19,271 bases of DNA from Helicobacteraceae bacterium (GCA_024635885.1 JAGXIA010000011.1:1-19271); one strand, 5' to 3'. Positions 1-7,595 are shown, numbered from the stretch's first letter. Numbers and translations: made by a program. The notes: generated by a model from the letters alone, not told the origin.

Positions 1-738
1 AGCTCCATAAATCATCTCGCCCTCAATCCATCTGCAATTTGGAAAGCCAAGTATTATTGCCCCACCTTTTTCTAAATGGTTTTGGTACAAAGACATAAAA
101 ATTTCGTTGAAGTTTATATTTGAGCTTTGAAGTGTTCCGATGGAGACTATGAGGTCAAATCTATCTAATGAAAGCTCTTGAAGCTTATTTATATCGCCGC
201 AGATGAAGTGAGTGTTGGCATGTGGAAATGTTTTTTTTGCATATTCTATTGCAGATGCCGAATAGTCTATGCCAACCAACTCTTTTGAGTCAAAATCTTC
301 CTCACTGAGCATATCTTTTATAACTTTAAACTCATCGCCCTTGTTAATGCCCAGATTTAAAATTCTACTTCGACTTTTTATATTTATAAACTCTAAGGCT
401 TTTTGATAATGGTATAAAAAACTAAACTGCACTGTTTTATCAATGCCGAAGAACTCGCTCTCTACGCCATACTTTTCACTAGAGTTTTGGCTTTTGTGAA
501 AGGAGGAGTCCTGATTTAACTTACGAAACCTCAAAGTGATTTCATCTTGGCATGTGGAAACCGGACTAAGCATCTTCATAAAAAACAGCTGGGCTAAATC
601 TACAAAAGCCTTATATCCAATACGCTCAACATCTGACTCTAAAACTTCAAGCTCAACTATCTCACCATATTTTACGGTGTTGTTTTCAAAACATGTAAGT
701 ATCTCTGCTGAAGTTTTTCCTTTTAGATTAAAATTCAT
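1..738 (-). CDS. class I SAM-dependent methyltransferase, 3' end cut by window edge
   Basis: I translated 246 open codons from the ATG at 738; the C-terminus lies beyond base 1. Residues 1-120 resemble nothing I recognise. From about 125 there is a Rossmann methyltransferase fold: motif I RILNLGINKGDE (126-136), an acidic strand end VGIDYS with D158, an ICGD turn (179-182), FDLIVSIGTL (194-203) and the post-strand LEKGGAIILGFPN (222-234). Motif I is looser than the usual GxGxG. The substrate cannot be told. It starts 4 bases after the upp stop, so it is the last visible member of the GAF-GAF-upp operon. Two copies of the TTGGCATGTGGAAA word lie inside it (215-229 and 547-560), read as T-F-P-H-A-N and as V-S-T-C-Q. 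The family call is firm, the role unknown. Confidence 0.82.
   Translation of the reverse strand, partial: MNFNLKGKTSAEILTCFENNTVKYGEIVELEVLESDVERIGYKAFVDLAQLFFMKMLSPVSTCQDEITLRFRKLNQDSSFHKSQNSSEKYGVESEFFGIDKTVQFSFLYHYQKALEFINIKSRSRILNLGINKGDEFKVIKDMLSEEDFDSKELVGIDYSASAIEYAKKTFPHANTHFICGDINKLQELSLDRFDLIVSIGTLQSSNINFNEIFMSLYQNHLEKGGAIILGFPNCRWIEGEMIYGA
215..229 (+). repeat. copy of TTGGCATGTGGAAAT word (exact)
   Basis: An exact 15-base copy inside the methyltransferase gene. On its coding strand it reads as codons for T-F-P-H-A-N. Confidence 0.9.
547..560 (+). repeat. copy of TTGGCATGTGGAAA word (14 of 15)
   Basis: A match over the first 14 bases inside the same methyltransferase gene, in a different reading frame (V-S-T-C-Q). 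Confidence 0.8.
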
Positions 739-742
739 TCAA

Positions 743-1366
743 CTACTTTAGCGTGTTATAAGAACGGTCACCTGCATCACCAAGGCCAGGAACTATAAAC
801 TTATCTTCATTTAAGCCCTCATCAATTTGCGCGATGTACATGTCAACATCAGGATAAGCGGACTGAACTACATCCAGTCCCTCTGGAGAGCCTATAATGT
901 TGAGTGTTATGATTTTAAACGGCTCTCTGCTTTTAATAAGTTCCAAGGCATCATGCATAGAACCCCCTGTTGCTACCATTGGATCAACCAAGAGTACTAT
1001 TTTTCCTTTACAGTCTGGAAGCCTGTCGTAATAAAGAACACTTTTATGTGTTGTCTCATCTCTTTTCATCGCTAAAAATCCGGCTGATGCACCTGGTAAA
1101 AGTTCTACTGCACTCTCAAGCATAGGCATTCCGGCTCTTAAAACTGTCGCAACAACTATGCTTTTTTCATTAATTGCAGGGAAACTATTCTCCCCTTTCC
1201 ATGTTTGTATTTTCTTTGAAACTACAGGAAATCCCTTCGATGCTTCATAAACAAGCTGTTTAGTCAGTTCTGAAATAAGGTGTCTAAAACGAACTGCATC
1301 GCTTTTTTCATCTCTTAAATGTGTAATCAATGTTTTACTCAGAGGGCTTGAAAGTTCATAAATCAT
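743..1366 (-). CDS. upp: uracil phosphoribosyltransferase
   Basis: This cytoplasmic salvage enzyme converts uracil and PRPP to UMP and pyrophosphate. The 207-residue length is normal for the family. Visible motifs are VLRAGMPM (75-82), the PRPP-binding loop VDPMVATGGSM (127-137) and the C-terminal uracil-binding region YIAQIDEGLNEDKFIVPGLGDAGDR. It starts only two bases after the second GAF gene stops and is followed 4 bases later by a methyltransferase, so it is almost certainly translated from the same mRNA. Other salvage or nucleotide-interconversion genes (dCMP deaminase and nucleoside deoxyribosyltransferase) occur in the window but in separate units. Confidence 0.97.
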   Translation of the reverse strand: MIYELSSPLSKTLITHLRDEKSDAVRFRHLISELTKQLVYEASKGFPVVSKKIQTWKGENSFPAINEKSIVVATVLRAGMPMLESAVELLPGASAGFLAMKRDETTHKSVLYYDRLPDCKGKIVLLVDPMVATGGSMHDALELIKSREPFKIITLNIIGSPEGLDVVQSAYPDVDMYIAQIDEGLNEDKFIVPGLGDAGDRSYNTLK

Positions 1367-1368
1367 AT

Positions 1369-1854
1369 TTACTTCTCACTCATCAAAACAAGCTCTAAAC
1401 TTCCGCTTACATAGTTGGCAAAGAAAGTCAAAGTCTCCAAGTCATTATCGTCAAAGTCATATCTGGACTTATTTAACAACTGAATGACACCAATAACTTC
1501 TCTTTTAGAATCAAATATAGGAACAGTTACAATATTTTTAGTTAAATAACCGCTTTTTTTATCTATGTTGGGTAAAAATCTTGGGTCTTCATATGGAGCA
1601 TTTACAAGTTGCGGTTTTGCTTTCATATAAGTGTCTCCGACTATTCCTGCATCAAGAGAGATTACTATTCGACCAATGCCGTCACTAAGTTTTGTCCAGA
1701 GCATTTTATCTTCTTTGTCTACTATAAAAATAGAACACCTGTCTGCATTTAGAAGGTGTTTAGCTTCTGATGAAATAAGTTCGAGTGTATTTTCAACATC
1801 TCCAGATGCCATCAACTTTTGTCCAAATTCTGCTATTTGATGAACTCTCTTCAT
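1369..1854 (-). CDS. stand-alone GAF-domain protein (second of tandem pair)
   Basis: The 161-residue protein is essentially one GAF domain with no output domain. A short N-terminal helix (IAEFGQKLM) leads into the fold: DRCSIFIVDKEDKMLWTKLSDG, then GIVGDTYMKAKPQLVNAPYEDPRF, then GYLTKNIVTVPIFDSKREVIGVIQLLNK, then a C-terminal helix. NK followed by F and D (NKSRYDFDDND) partly matches the NKFDE motif of cyclic-nucleotide-binding GAF domains in phosphodiesterases and adenylate cyclases, but the final acidic pair is not exact. It is clearly a paralogue of the preceding gene. Its ATG overlaps that gene's TAA by one base (TAATG), which implies translational coupling. The ligand is unknown; a small-molecule or redox sensor acting in trans is my inference. 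Confidence 0.85.
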   Translation of the reverse strand: MKRVHQIAEFGQKLMASGDVENTLELISSEAKHLLNADRCSIFIVDKEDKMLWTKLSDGIGRIVISLDAGIVGDTYMKAKPQLVNAPYEDPRFLPNIDKKSGYLTKNIVTVPIFDSKREVIGVIQLLNKSRYDFDDNDLETLTFFANYVSGSLELVLMSEK

Positions 1855-2375
1855 TATGAATCACTCTTTTGTTTTTTTTCATCTTCATGAGCATATAGAT
1901 TTACCAGTTCTAAAAATCCACTCACGTAATGTGCAAAAAATATCATAAATTTAACATCATCGTTATCAAAATCATCTGTTTTATTAAGGAGCTGCATAAT
2001 TCCAAGTATTTTTCTTTGTGAGTTGAAAATTGGAGCGGTTACACTATTGTGAGTTTTATACCCTGTCTCTTTATCAATATCTGCTAAAAAATGATTATTG
2101 GAGTAAACATCATTAGATATAATAGGTTTTTTTACTTTTAATGTATGCCCGACTATACCTTTGTCTGAGGGGACAACAATCTTTTCAACACCATCAGCCA
2201 AAGTAGTCCAAAGCTCACCCTTTTCTTCATCATACATAAATATAGAGCACCTCTGGGCGCCTATGACTTCTTTTGCGTACTTAGATATATGAGGCAATCC
2301 ATCAACGAGAGATGTCTTGTTTAATAATTCTCTTCCAAATTCTGCTAATTTACTATATCTACCTATATCTTTCAT
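1854..2375 (-). CDS. stand-alone GAF-domain protein (first of tandem pair)
   Basis: This single GAF domain of 173 residues is paralogous to its downstream neighbour over its whole length. Shared blocks are AEFGRELL, QRCSIFMYDEEKGELWTTLADG, GIVGHTLKVKKPIISNDVYSNNHF, GYKTHNSVTAPIFNSQRKILGIMQLLNK and FFAHYVSGFLELV. I chose the ATG at 2375 over the upstream ATG at 2429. An AGAGGG ribosome-binding site lies 7 bases before it, the two paralogues then begin at the same place, and the longer form would run into the promoter region. The tail after the domain is charged (HEDEKKQKSDS). It is the first gene of the operon GAF-GAF-upp-methyltransferase. Having no output domain, it probably acts by binding a partner; the partner is not identifiable here. 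Confidence 0.85.
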   Translation of the reverse strand: MKDIGRYSKLAEFGRELLNKTSLVDGLPHISKYAKEVIGAQRCSIFMYDEEKGELWTTLADGVEKIVVPSDKGIVGHTLKVKKPIISNDVYSNNHFLADIDKETGYKTHNSVTAPIFNSQRKILGIMQLLNKTDDFDNDDVKFMIFFAHYVSGFLELVNLYAHEDEKKQKSDS

Positions 2376-2406
2376 CAACATGCCCTCTTTACTTTTCATT
2401 AAATTA

Positions 2407-2421
2407 ATTATAGTGTAAAAT
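2407..2421. promoter_or_regulatory. overlapping divergent -10 elements for the GAF operon and arsC-like gene
   Basis: On the minus strand TATAAT at 2412-2407 is placed for the GAF operon, giving a leader of about 25-30 bases. On the plus strand TATAGT (2409-2414) or TAAAAT (2416-2421) suits the arsC-like gene. The two overlap, so the divergent units probably interfere or are co-regulated. No clear -35 is visible, as is common in Campylobacterota. Prediction from sequence only. Confidence 0.5.
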
Positions 2422-2443
2422 ACAAACAAAAAAAAGGCTCATT

Positions 2444-2797
2444 ATGAATGAAATAACTATTTGGCATAACCCCAAATGTTCAAAATCTCGTGAAGCACTC
2501 AGTATATTGGAAGAGAATGGGTGTGAACATGAAGTTGTGAAATATCTGCAGACAAGTCCAGACAAACAAAAGATTAAAAATATTTTAAAGATGCTTGGAA
2601 TCAGTCCTAGAGAATTAATGCGTCAAAAAGAAGATATTTATAAAGAGTTAAACCTTAAAACTGAAGAAGATGAAGAAAAACTAATAGAAGCTATGGTTCA
2701 AAACCCTAAACTCATTGAACGACCGATTATTATTAAAAATAACAAAGCTATTATTGGTAGACCTACCTCATTAGTTGCGGATTTTATAAATAGCTGA
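2444..2797 (+). CDS. arsC: arsenate reductase (glutaredoxin-type) / ArsC-Spx family protein
   Basis: The 117-residue protein has the thioredoxin-like ArsC fold. It begins MNEITIWHNPKCSKSR, placing the nucleophilic Cys at position 12 as in plasmid R773 ArsC. The three arginines that bind arsenate in that family are present in LMRQ (R60), IERP (R93) and GRP (R106). The expected reaction is reduction of arsenate to arsenite with glutathione/glutaredoxin or an equivalent thiol donor in the cytoplasm. The AAAAAGG ribosome-binding site ends 7 bases before the ATG. No arsenite pump or ars regulator adjoins it, so it may be a housekeeping reductase rather than part of a resistance operon. A related thiol-reductase role is possible, but the complete active-site set favours ArsC. 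Confidence 0.85.
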   Translation: MNEITIWHNPKCSKSREALSILEENGCEHEVVKYLQTSPDKQKIKNILKMLGISPRELMRQKEDIYKELNLKTEEDEEKLIEAMVQNPKLIERPIIIKNNKAIIGRPTSLVADFINS

Positions 2798-2811
2798 AAC
2801 TCTTTAAAGTC

Positions 2812-3249
2812 TTAGATGCTGAGTTGTTCAATACTCACACCGTTATCTACAATAAATTTTGAGATAGTTTGCGAATGTGTATGCTCATATGGTTTTGCAT
2901 ATACAATTCTTTTTATACCGCTTGCAATTAAATTTTTACTACATTCACTGCAAGGTTCAAGTGTTACATAAATGGTAGCTCCATTAATAGAAATACCCTC
3001 TCTTGCAGCCCAGATGATTGCATTCATTTCAGCATGTATTTCGTATGTTTTTGACCATTCATGATGCTCTTTTGTATACTCGTTATGCCAATGATCGCAA
3101 CAGTTTATAAAGCCTGCGGGGGTTCCATTGTAACCGGTGCTAAGGATTCTTCCATTTTTAACAATCACAGCACCAACTTGCTTGGAAACACACTTTGAAG
3201 CAGTAGCAAGTTCTGTGGCGATCTTTATAAAATTTTCATCACTTAACAT
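2812..3249 (-). CDS. dCMP deaminase family protein
   Basis: The zinc-dependent deaminase fold is clear: GYNGTPAGFINCCDH (39-53) is typical of deoxycytidylate deaminases, HAEMNAI holds the zinc ligand H72 and catalytic E74, and EPCSEC holds ligands C100 and C103. The expected reaction is dCMP to dUMP, feeding thymidylate synthesis. The 145-residue length is normal for bacterial members. The gene converges on the arsC-like gene with only 14 bases between the stops. The upstream ribosome-binding site is weak, but the ATG at 3249 gives the expected N-terminus. A relation to ComEB is likely only at family level; nothing here ties it to competence. Its substrate could also be another cytosine nucleotide. 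Confidence 0.88.
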   Translation of the reverse strand: MLSDENFIKIATELATASKCVSKQVGAVIVKNGRILSTGYNGTPAGFINCCDHWHNEYTKEHHEWSKTYEIHAEMNAIIWAAREGISINGATIYVTLEPCSECSKNLIASGIKRIVYAKPYEHTHSQTISKFIVDNGVSIEQLSI

Positions 3250-3337
3250 TTTACTTTAAGAGTCCACGCTGCTAAATTATATGCTTTAAATATCATATTT
3301 CTTCCTCTGGTTTTTATCCAAGTTTTAATTATAGTTA

Positions 3338-3346
3338 TGGTATTAT
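3338..3346 (+). promoter_or_regulatory. extended -10 promoter of accBC
   Basis: TGG-TATTAT (TG at 3338-3339, hexamer 3341-3346) lies 35 bases upstream of the accB ATG. It would give a leader of roughly 28 bases that includes the GGAG ribosome-binding site at 3369-3372. The only upstream gene is divergent, so a promoter is needed here. Confidence 0.55.
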
Positions 3347-3380
3347 ATCGCAAAATTATACATATTTTGGAGTCTTACCT

Positions 3381-3821
3381 ATGGATACAAAACAGATTAA
3401 AGCATTGATGCGCGATTTTGACGAAAGTGGTCTTTCGCGTGTAAAAATAACAAAAGAAAATTTTTCTATTGAACTAGAAAAAGCTACTGGTTTAGTAGCA
3501 GCACCGGTCTCAGTACCGGCACCAGCTGCTGCTCCAGTTGCATCAGCTCCTGTAGCAGCAGCGGCTGCAGTAGAAATCACTGGTGATGCTATTCTTTCAC
3601 CAATGGTAGGAACATACTACTCTTCTCCATCTCCAGACTCTCCAGAATTTGCAAAAAAGGGTGACATAGTTAGAAAAGGGCAAGTTGTTGCTATTTTAGA
3701 AGCTATGAAAATAATGAATGAGCTTGAAGCTGATTTTGATTGTAAAATTCTTGAAGTACTAGCTACTAACGGCCAAGCAGTTGAATACGACATGCCTTTA
3801 TTTTTAGTAGAAAAGATATAG
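3381..3821 (+). CDS. accB: biotin carboxyl carrier protein of acetyl-CoA carboxylase
   Basis: This 146-residue protein carries the biotin that shuttles CO2 between biotin carboxylase and carboxyltransferase in fatty acid synthesis. The N-terminal region (1-34) has the usual amphipathic helix. An Ala/Pro/Val-rich flexible linker follows (about 36-64), then the biotinyl domain with EAMKIMNE, in which K110 is the predicted biotinylated lysine. The thumb segment typical of AccB is seen around SPSPDSPEF (82-90). GGAG at 3369-3372 lies 8 bases before the ATG. It is followed 4 bases after its stop by accC, the standard bacterial pairing. The carboxyltransferase genes accA and accD are not in the window. 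Confidence 0.97.
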   Translation: MDTKQIKALMRDFDESGLSRVKITKENFSIELEKATGLVAAPVSVPAPAAAPVASAPVAAAAAVEITGDAILSPMVGTYYSSPSPDSPEFAKKGDIVRKGQVVAILEAMKIMNELEADFDCKILEVLATNGQAVEYDMPLFLVEKI

Positions 3822-3825
3822 TCAT

Positions 3826-5166
3826 ATGGCAGAAATAAAAAGAATTTTAGTTGCAAATCGTGGAGAAATTGCTCTTCGTGCAATTAGAACTATTAAAGAG
3901 ATGGGTAAAGAAGCTGTTGCAGTTTACTCAACTGCTGATAAAGGTAGTGAATACCTAAAGCTTGCTGATGCAGCTATTTGTATTGGTGATGGTCCAAGTA
4001 GTAAAAGTTACTTGAATATTCCTGCTATTATTGCTGCTGCGGAAATCAGTCATTGTGATGCAATTTTCCCGGGTTATGGTTTTTTAAGTGAAAACCAACA
4101 CTTCGTAGAGATTTGTACACACCATAAAATAAAATTTATAGGGCCGACTCCTGAAGTTATGGTTCTTATGAGTGACAAATCAAAAGCAAAAGATGTAATG
4201 ATTGCAGCTAATGTGCCCGTTGTTCCTGGTAGTGATGGTGCTATTAACGACATGAAAGACGCTAAAGAGCGTGCAAAGATTGTTGGTTATCCGGTAATTC
4301 TTAAAGCTGCTCAAGGTGGTGGCGGACGTGGTATGCGTGTTGTTGAAGAAGAGAGTTACTTAGAGAACGCTTTTTTAGCAGCAGAGAGTGAAGCTATAAC
4401 GGCCTTTGGCGATGGCACGATTTATATGGAAAAGTTCATTAAAGACCCCCGCCATATCGAAGTTCAAATAATGGCAGATGCGCATGGAAATGTTCTTCAT
4501 ATCGGTGAGCGTGACTGTTCTATGCAAAGACGTCATCAAAAACTTATAGAAGAATCTCCTGCGGTAGTATTAACGCAAGAAGTAAGAGAGAGACTTTGGG
4601 ATGCAGCTGTTCGCGCAACTAAGTTCATTAAGTACGAAGGTGCCGGTACATTTGAATTTTTACTAGATGCTAACCTTGACTTTTACTTTATGGAAATGAA
4701 CACTCGTCTTCAAGTTGAGCATACTGTTTCTGAAATGGTAAGTGACTTAGACCTTGTGAAAATGATGATTGAAATAGCTGAAGGAAAGGAACTCCCTTCT
4801 CAAGATACTATTGTTTTAAAAGGTCACTCTATTGAGTGTCGTATTACTGCAGAAGACCCGATTAAATTCTTGCCATGTCCTGGTAAGATTACATCTTGGA
4901 TAGCTCCGGGCGGAAAAGATGTTCGTATAGATACTCATGCTCACGCAGGATATATAGTACCTATGATATATGACTCTATGATTGGTAAACTTATTGTTTA
5001 TGGAAAGACTAGAGAAGAAGCTATCGCCAGAATGCACAGATCTTTAAGTGAATTTAGTGTAACAGGAATCAAGACAACAATCGCCTTTCACAAAAAGATG
5101 ATGGAAAATCCTGACTTTATCAACAATAACTTTAACACAAAGTATTTAGAAAAATATAACGGTTAA
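3826..5166 (+). CDS. accC: acetyl-CoA carboxylase, biotin carboxylase subunit
   Basis: The 446-residue enzyme carboxylates the biotin of AccB using ATP and bicarbonate; E. coli AccC is almost the same length. The N-terminal domain starts IKRILVANRGEIALRAIR. The ATP-grasp part has the glycine-rich loop AAQGGGGRGMRVV, the SMQRRHQKLIEESPA segment and the signature EMNTRLQVEHTVSE, followed by the C-terminal domain with SIECRITAEDP. It follows accB after 4 bases with only a weak ribosome-binding site, so translation is probably coupled. In C. jejuni the corresponding accB-accC pair also sits beside a SurA-like gene and gltX (recalled synteny). A hairpin built partly from the repeated TGGCATGTGGAAAT word follows its stop. 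Confidence 0.97.
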   Translation: MAEIKRILVANRGEIALRAIRTIKEMGKEAVAVYSTADKGSEYLKLADAAICIGDGPSSKSYLNIPAIIAAAEISHCDAIFPGYGFLSENQHFVEICTHHKIKFIGPTPEVMVLMSDKSKAKDVMIAANVPVVPGSDGAINDMKDAKERAKIVGYPVILKAAQGGGGRGMRVVEEESYLENAFLAAESEAITAFGDGTIYMEKFIKDPRHIEVQIMADAHGNVLHIGERDCSMQRRHQKLIEESPAVVLTQEVRERLWDAAVRATKFIKYEGAGTFEFLLDANLDFYFMEMNTRLQVEHTVSEMVSDLDLVKMMIEIAEGKELPSQDTIVLKGHSIECRITAEDPIKFLPCPGKITSWIAPGGKDVRIDTHAHAGYIVPMIYDSMIGKLIVYGKTREEAIARMHRSLSEFSVTGIKTTIAFHKKMMENPDFINNNFNTKYLEKYNG

Positions 5167-5173
5167 TCTTAAT

Positions 5174-5214
5174 ATATTTCCACATGCCATAAAAATGTGC
5201 AGATGTGGAAATAT
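5174..5214. terminator. bidirectional terminator between accC and the SurA-like gene, formed by the repeated word
   Basis: A perfect 12-base stem (ATATTTCCACAT at 5174-5185 with its complement at 5203-5214) encloses a 17-base loop and is followed by TATTTT. It lies between the convergent stops at 5166 and 5228. The left arm contains an exact minus-strand copy of TGGCATGTGGAAAT; the right arm is a decayed plus-strand copy. Confidence 0.7.
5176..5189 (-). repeat. copy of TGGCATGTGGAAAT word (exact)
   Basis: An exact 14-base match on the minus strand in the accC/SurA-like convergent gap. A degenerate partner faces it at 5199-5212 (GCAGATGTGGAAAT, plus strand). Confidence 0.85.
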
Positions 5215-5227
5215 TATTTTATAAAAC

Positions 5228-6064
5228 TTACTCCGGCATTCTTATAGTTTGAATATCTGCGTTGAGTCTTAGTCTTGCAAAGTAATCACTCAAAACCTGC
5301 TCTCTTTTCTCAGCCATTATTAAACTCACAATCTGACCTCTTACACTATCTATGCCGGTTTCACTTGCCGACTCTATCCCTTTTATATAAAAACTCATAA
5401 AACCGCCTTTTCCATCTGGGACAATAGCCGTAAAAGTATTTAAGGCTGTTTTTTCTAACAAAGATGCTAACTCAGGAGAAATTTTATCGTAAGGGAGCAC
5501 TTGATCATTCGTTTGAATATCTGGAGAGTAAAACATTGGATTGTCTACTTTTTCTTTGAGTCTTGCTTTATCTTTTGCAACATATATAACTACACTAAAA
5601 GCACTTGGATGAGCAAACTTATCTTTATGCAGTTCAAAATACTCTTCAATCTCACTATCGCTTGGTTCTGATATATTTGAATATGCGATAGCAGCGTAAA
5701 GTTTCTGACCTAACAATTTTTCTTTTATTTTCTCTTTGAGCTCAGTAGAAGTAAGACCGTTTGATTCTCTGACAGCCTCATAGAAGTCACTAATACTCAT
5801 ATTGTTTCTAGCAGCAGTTTGTTTTATGTCATCATAAACTTCACTGCTGCTGACCTCTATTTTACGTTCACTTATCTCTGATTCTTCAAGTTTTTTACGA
5901 ATTAGAATATCAGCGGCTTTCTGCGCATCGACATTTGAGCTTTGCATTAACTCTTTAATCTCATAAAGAGTAATCGCATTGCCTTTTACAACCATAGCAA
6001 CACCATCTACCATCTCCCCGTTCAGAGAAACAATAAAAACAAAAGTTAAAAGTATTTTATACAT
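5228..6064 (-). CDS. periplasmic SurA-like chaperone / peptidyl-prolyl isomerase family protein
   Basis: This 278-residue exported protein has an N-terminal signal sequence (MYKILLTFVFIVSLNG, about 1-16). A helical SurA-N-like chaperone region follows, starting VDGVAMVVKGNAITLYEIKELMQ, the usual entry to SurA/PEB4 proteins, with a later helical segment EPSDSEIEEYFELHKDKFAHPSAFSVVIYVA leading into a parvulin-like part. It probably helps outer-membrane proteins fold in the periplasm. Size, context and layout match C. jejuni Cj1289, which lies between accC and gltX (recalled). Whether the isomerase domain is active cannot be decided by eye. Its likely -10 (TAAAAT on the minus strand, 6102-6097) lies in the gap divergent to gltX. 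Confidence 0.82.
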   Translation of the reverse strand: MYKILLTFVFIVSLNGEMVDGVAMVVKGNAITLYEIKELMQSSNVDAQKAADILIRKKLEESEISERKIEVSSSEVYDDIKQTAARNNMSISDFYEAVRESNGLTSTELKEKIKEKLLGQKLYAAIAYSNISEPSDSEIEEYFELHKDKFAHPSAFSVVIYVAKDKARLKEKVDNPMFYSPDIQTNDQVLPYDKISPELASLLEKTALNTFTAIVPDGKGGFMSFYIKGIESASETGIDSVRGQIVSLIMAEKREQVLSDYFARLRLNADIQTIRMPE

Positions 6065-6158
6065 ATATATCCATTTAGTTAGAAATTAAAAAAATCATTT
6101 TACCCCTTTTTAACCAACAGTTGCCTAAAATTCGTTTACTAAAATAAAAGGCTTTTTC

Positions 6159-7547
6159 ATGGTTGTAACTCGCTTCGCTCCAAGTCCTACCGGTTATCTT
6201 CATATTGGCGGTTTAAGAACTGCTCTTTTTTCCTATCTTTGGGCTAAAAAAAACAATGGAATGTTTCTTCTTCGTATAGAAGATACTGATAAAGCCAGAA
6301 ATTCTAAAGAAGCTGCTGATGCTATATTAGAAGCTTTTGAGTGGTTGGGTCTTAAACATGATGGAGAGATTACTTATCAGTCCCAAAGAGATGAGATTTA
6401 TGCTTCTTACATCCAGCAACTCTTAGATGAGGGTAAGGCTTACAGATGTTATATGAGCAAAGAGGAGTTGACTGAGCTTCGTGAGACTCAGATGGCAAAC
6501 AACGAGAGAACTAAGTACAACGGAAAATACAGAGACTTTGAGGGAACTCCTCCAGAGGGTTTAGAAGCGGTTATTCGTATTAAAGCGCCATTAACAGGAG
6601 AAATTATTGTTAAAGACGGGGTAAAAGGAAATGTTATTTTTCAAGCTGAAGACATTTTGGATGACTTTGTAATAGCAAGAGCTGATGGCTCCCCTACATA
6701 CAACTTTGTTGTAGCAATAGATGATCATTTAATGGGTATAAAAGAAGTTATCCGTGGTGATGACCACCTCTCAAATACACCGAAACAAATAGTGGTTTAT
6801 GAAGCGCTAGGGTTTGATGTTCCATCTTTTTACCATGTTCCAATGATTCATAATGCAGCAGGTAAAAAGCTGAGCAAGCGTGATGGCGCGACAGATGTTA
6901 TGGCTTACAAAGAGATGGGTTACACACCCGAAGCTCTACTTAACTTTTTAGTTCGCCTAGGCTGGAGTTATGGAGATCAAGAGATATTTTCTATGGATGA
7001 GATGAAAGAACTTTTTAATCCTAAAGACATCAACAAATCTGCCTCAATTTACAATACTGAAAAACTTGACTGGCTCAATTCTCACTATATTAAGAACTTT
7101 TCAAATACAAAATTGGCAGAGCTTTTAACTGACTATGATTTAATACTCACTTCTCATGATAAAAAAGAAATTTTACTTGATGCACTCAAAGAGAGAGCAA
7201 AAACTTTAAAAGACTTGGCAGAACTTATTAAAGAAATTTTAGCAACTCCGACATCTTATGATGCGCAAGCAGTAAAAAAAGCTTTTAAAGCTGATTCTAT
7301 TGATGTTTTAACTGCTTTTAATGCAAAAGTATCCGCTTCAAGCGAGCTTCATCTTCCAAGTGATTACCATCATCTGATGGAAGAAGTAGTCAATGAGATG
7401 GAGATAGGTTTTGGAAAAATTGGAAATCCTCTAAGAGTTGCACTTCTTGGAAAGATGAGTGGTCCTGGACTTGACAGTGTAATGGCTATTTTAGGTAAAA
7501 ATGAGACTGTACTTCGAATTACGAATGCTATAACTGCAAACTCTTAA
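6159..7547 (+). CDS. gltX: glutamyl-tRNA synthetase (GluRS1-like)
   Basis: This class I synthetase attaches glutamate to tRNA. The 462-residue protein has the HIGH-type signature PSPTGYLHIGG (9-18), FLLRIEDTD, the RGDDHLSNTPKQ segment and the KMSKS-type loop KKLSKRDG (236-243). Campylobacterota often carry two copies: a general or tRNA-Glu-specific GluRS1, and a GluRS2 that charges tRNA-Gln for later amidation. Length and sequence (for example MSKEELTELRETQ, VIRGDDHLSNTPKQIV) look closest to Helicobacter GluRS1 from memory. The C. jejuni gene in this neighbourhood is annotated gltX2, so the paralogue assignment needs a tree. AAAAGG at 6146-6151 lies 7 bases before the ATG. A strong inverted repeat follows the stop. 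Confidence 0.95.
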   Translation: MVVTRFAPSPTGYLHIGGLRTALFSYLWAKKNNGMFLLRIEDTDKARNSKEAADAILEAFEWLGLKHDGEITYQSQRDEIYASYIQQLLDEGKAYRCYMSKEELTELRETQMANNERTKYNGKYRDFEGTPPEGLEAVIRIKAPLTGEIIVKDGVKGNVIFQAEDILDDFVIARADGSPTYNFVVAIDDHLMGIKEVIRGDDHLSNTPKQIVVYEALGFDVPSFYHVPMIHNAAGKKLSKRDGATDVMAYKEMGYTPEALLNFLVRLGWSYGDQEIFSMDEMKELFNPKDINKSASIYNTEKLDWLNSHYIKNFSNTKLAELLTDYDLILTSHDKKEILLDALKERAKTLKDLAELIKEILATPTSYDAQAVKKAFKADSIDVLTAFNAKVSASSELHLPSDYHHLMEEVVNEMEIGFGKIGNPLRVALLGKMSGPGLDSVMAILGKNETVLRITNAITANS

Positions 7548-7553
7548 GATTTC

Positions 7554-7568
7554 TTGGCATGTGGAAAT
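7554..7568 (+). repeat. copy of TTGGCATGTGGAAAT word (exact)
   Basis: An exact 15-base copy 6 bases after the gltX stop, paired head-to-head with the copy at 7575-7589. Confidence 0.9.
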
Positions 7569-7589
7569 ACAGTTCATTTCCACATGCCA
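7555..7589. terminator. hairpin made of two opposed copies of the repeated word, behind gltX
   Basis: TGGCATGTGGAAAT (7555-7568) and its exact reverse complement (7576-7589) form a perfect 14-base stem around a 7-base loop, 7 bases after the gltX stop. No uridine run follows on the plus strand, so its efficiency as an intrinsic terminator is uncertain, but position and stability fit a gltX terminator. Confidence 0.65.
7575..7589 (-). repeat. copy of TGGCATGTGGAAATG word (exact)
   Basis: An exact minus-strand copy forming the right arm of the hairpin behind gltX. Confidence 0.9.
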
Positions 7590-7595
7590 GATTAA

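Noticed and set aside
2376..2429. Longer start for the first GAF gene at 2429
   Set aside because: It would overlap the TATAAT box, has no ribosome-binding site, and the paralogue begins at the shorter position.
3356..3580. Ala/Thr-rich minus-strand open frame opposite accB
   Set aside because: It is the antisense image of the accB linker codons; no ribosome-binding site and no family resemblance.
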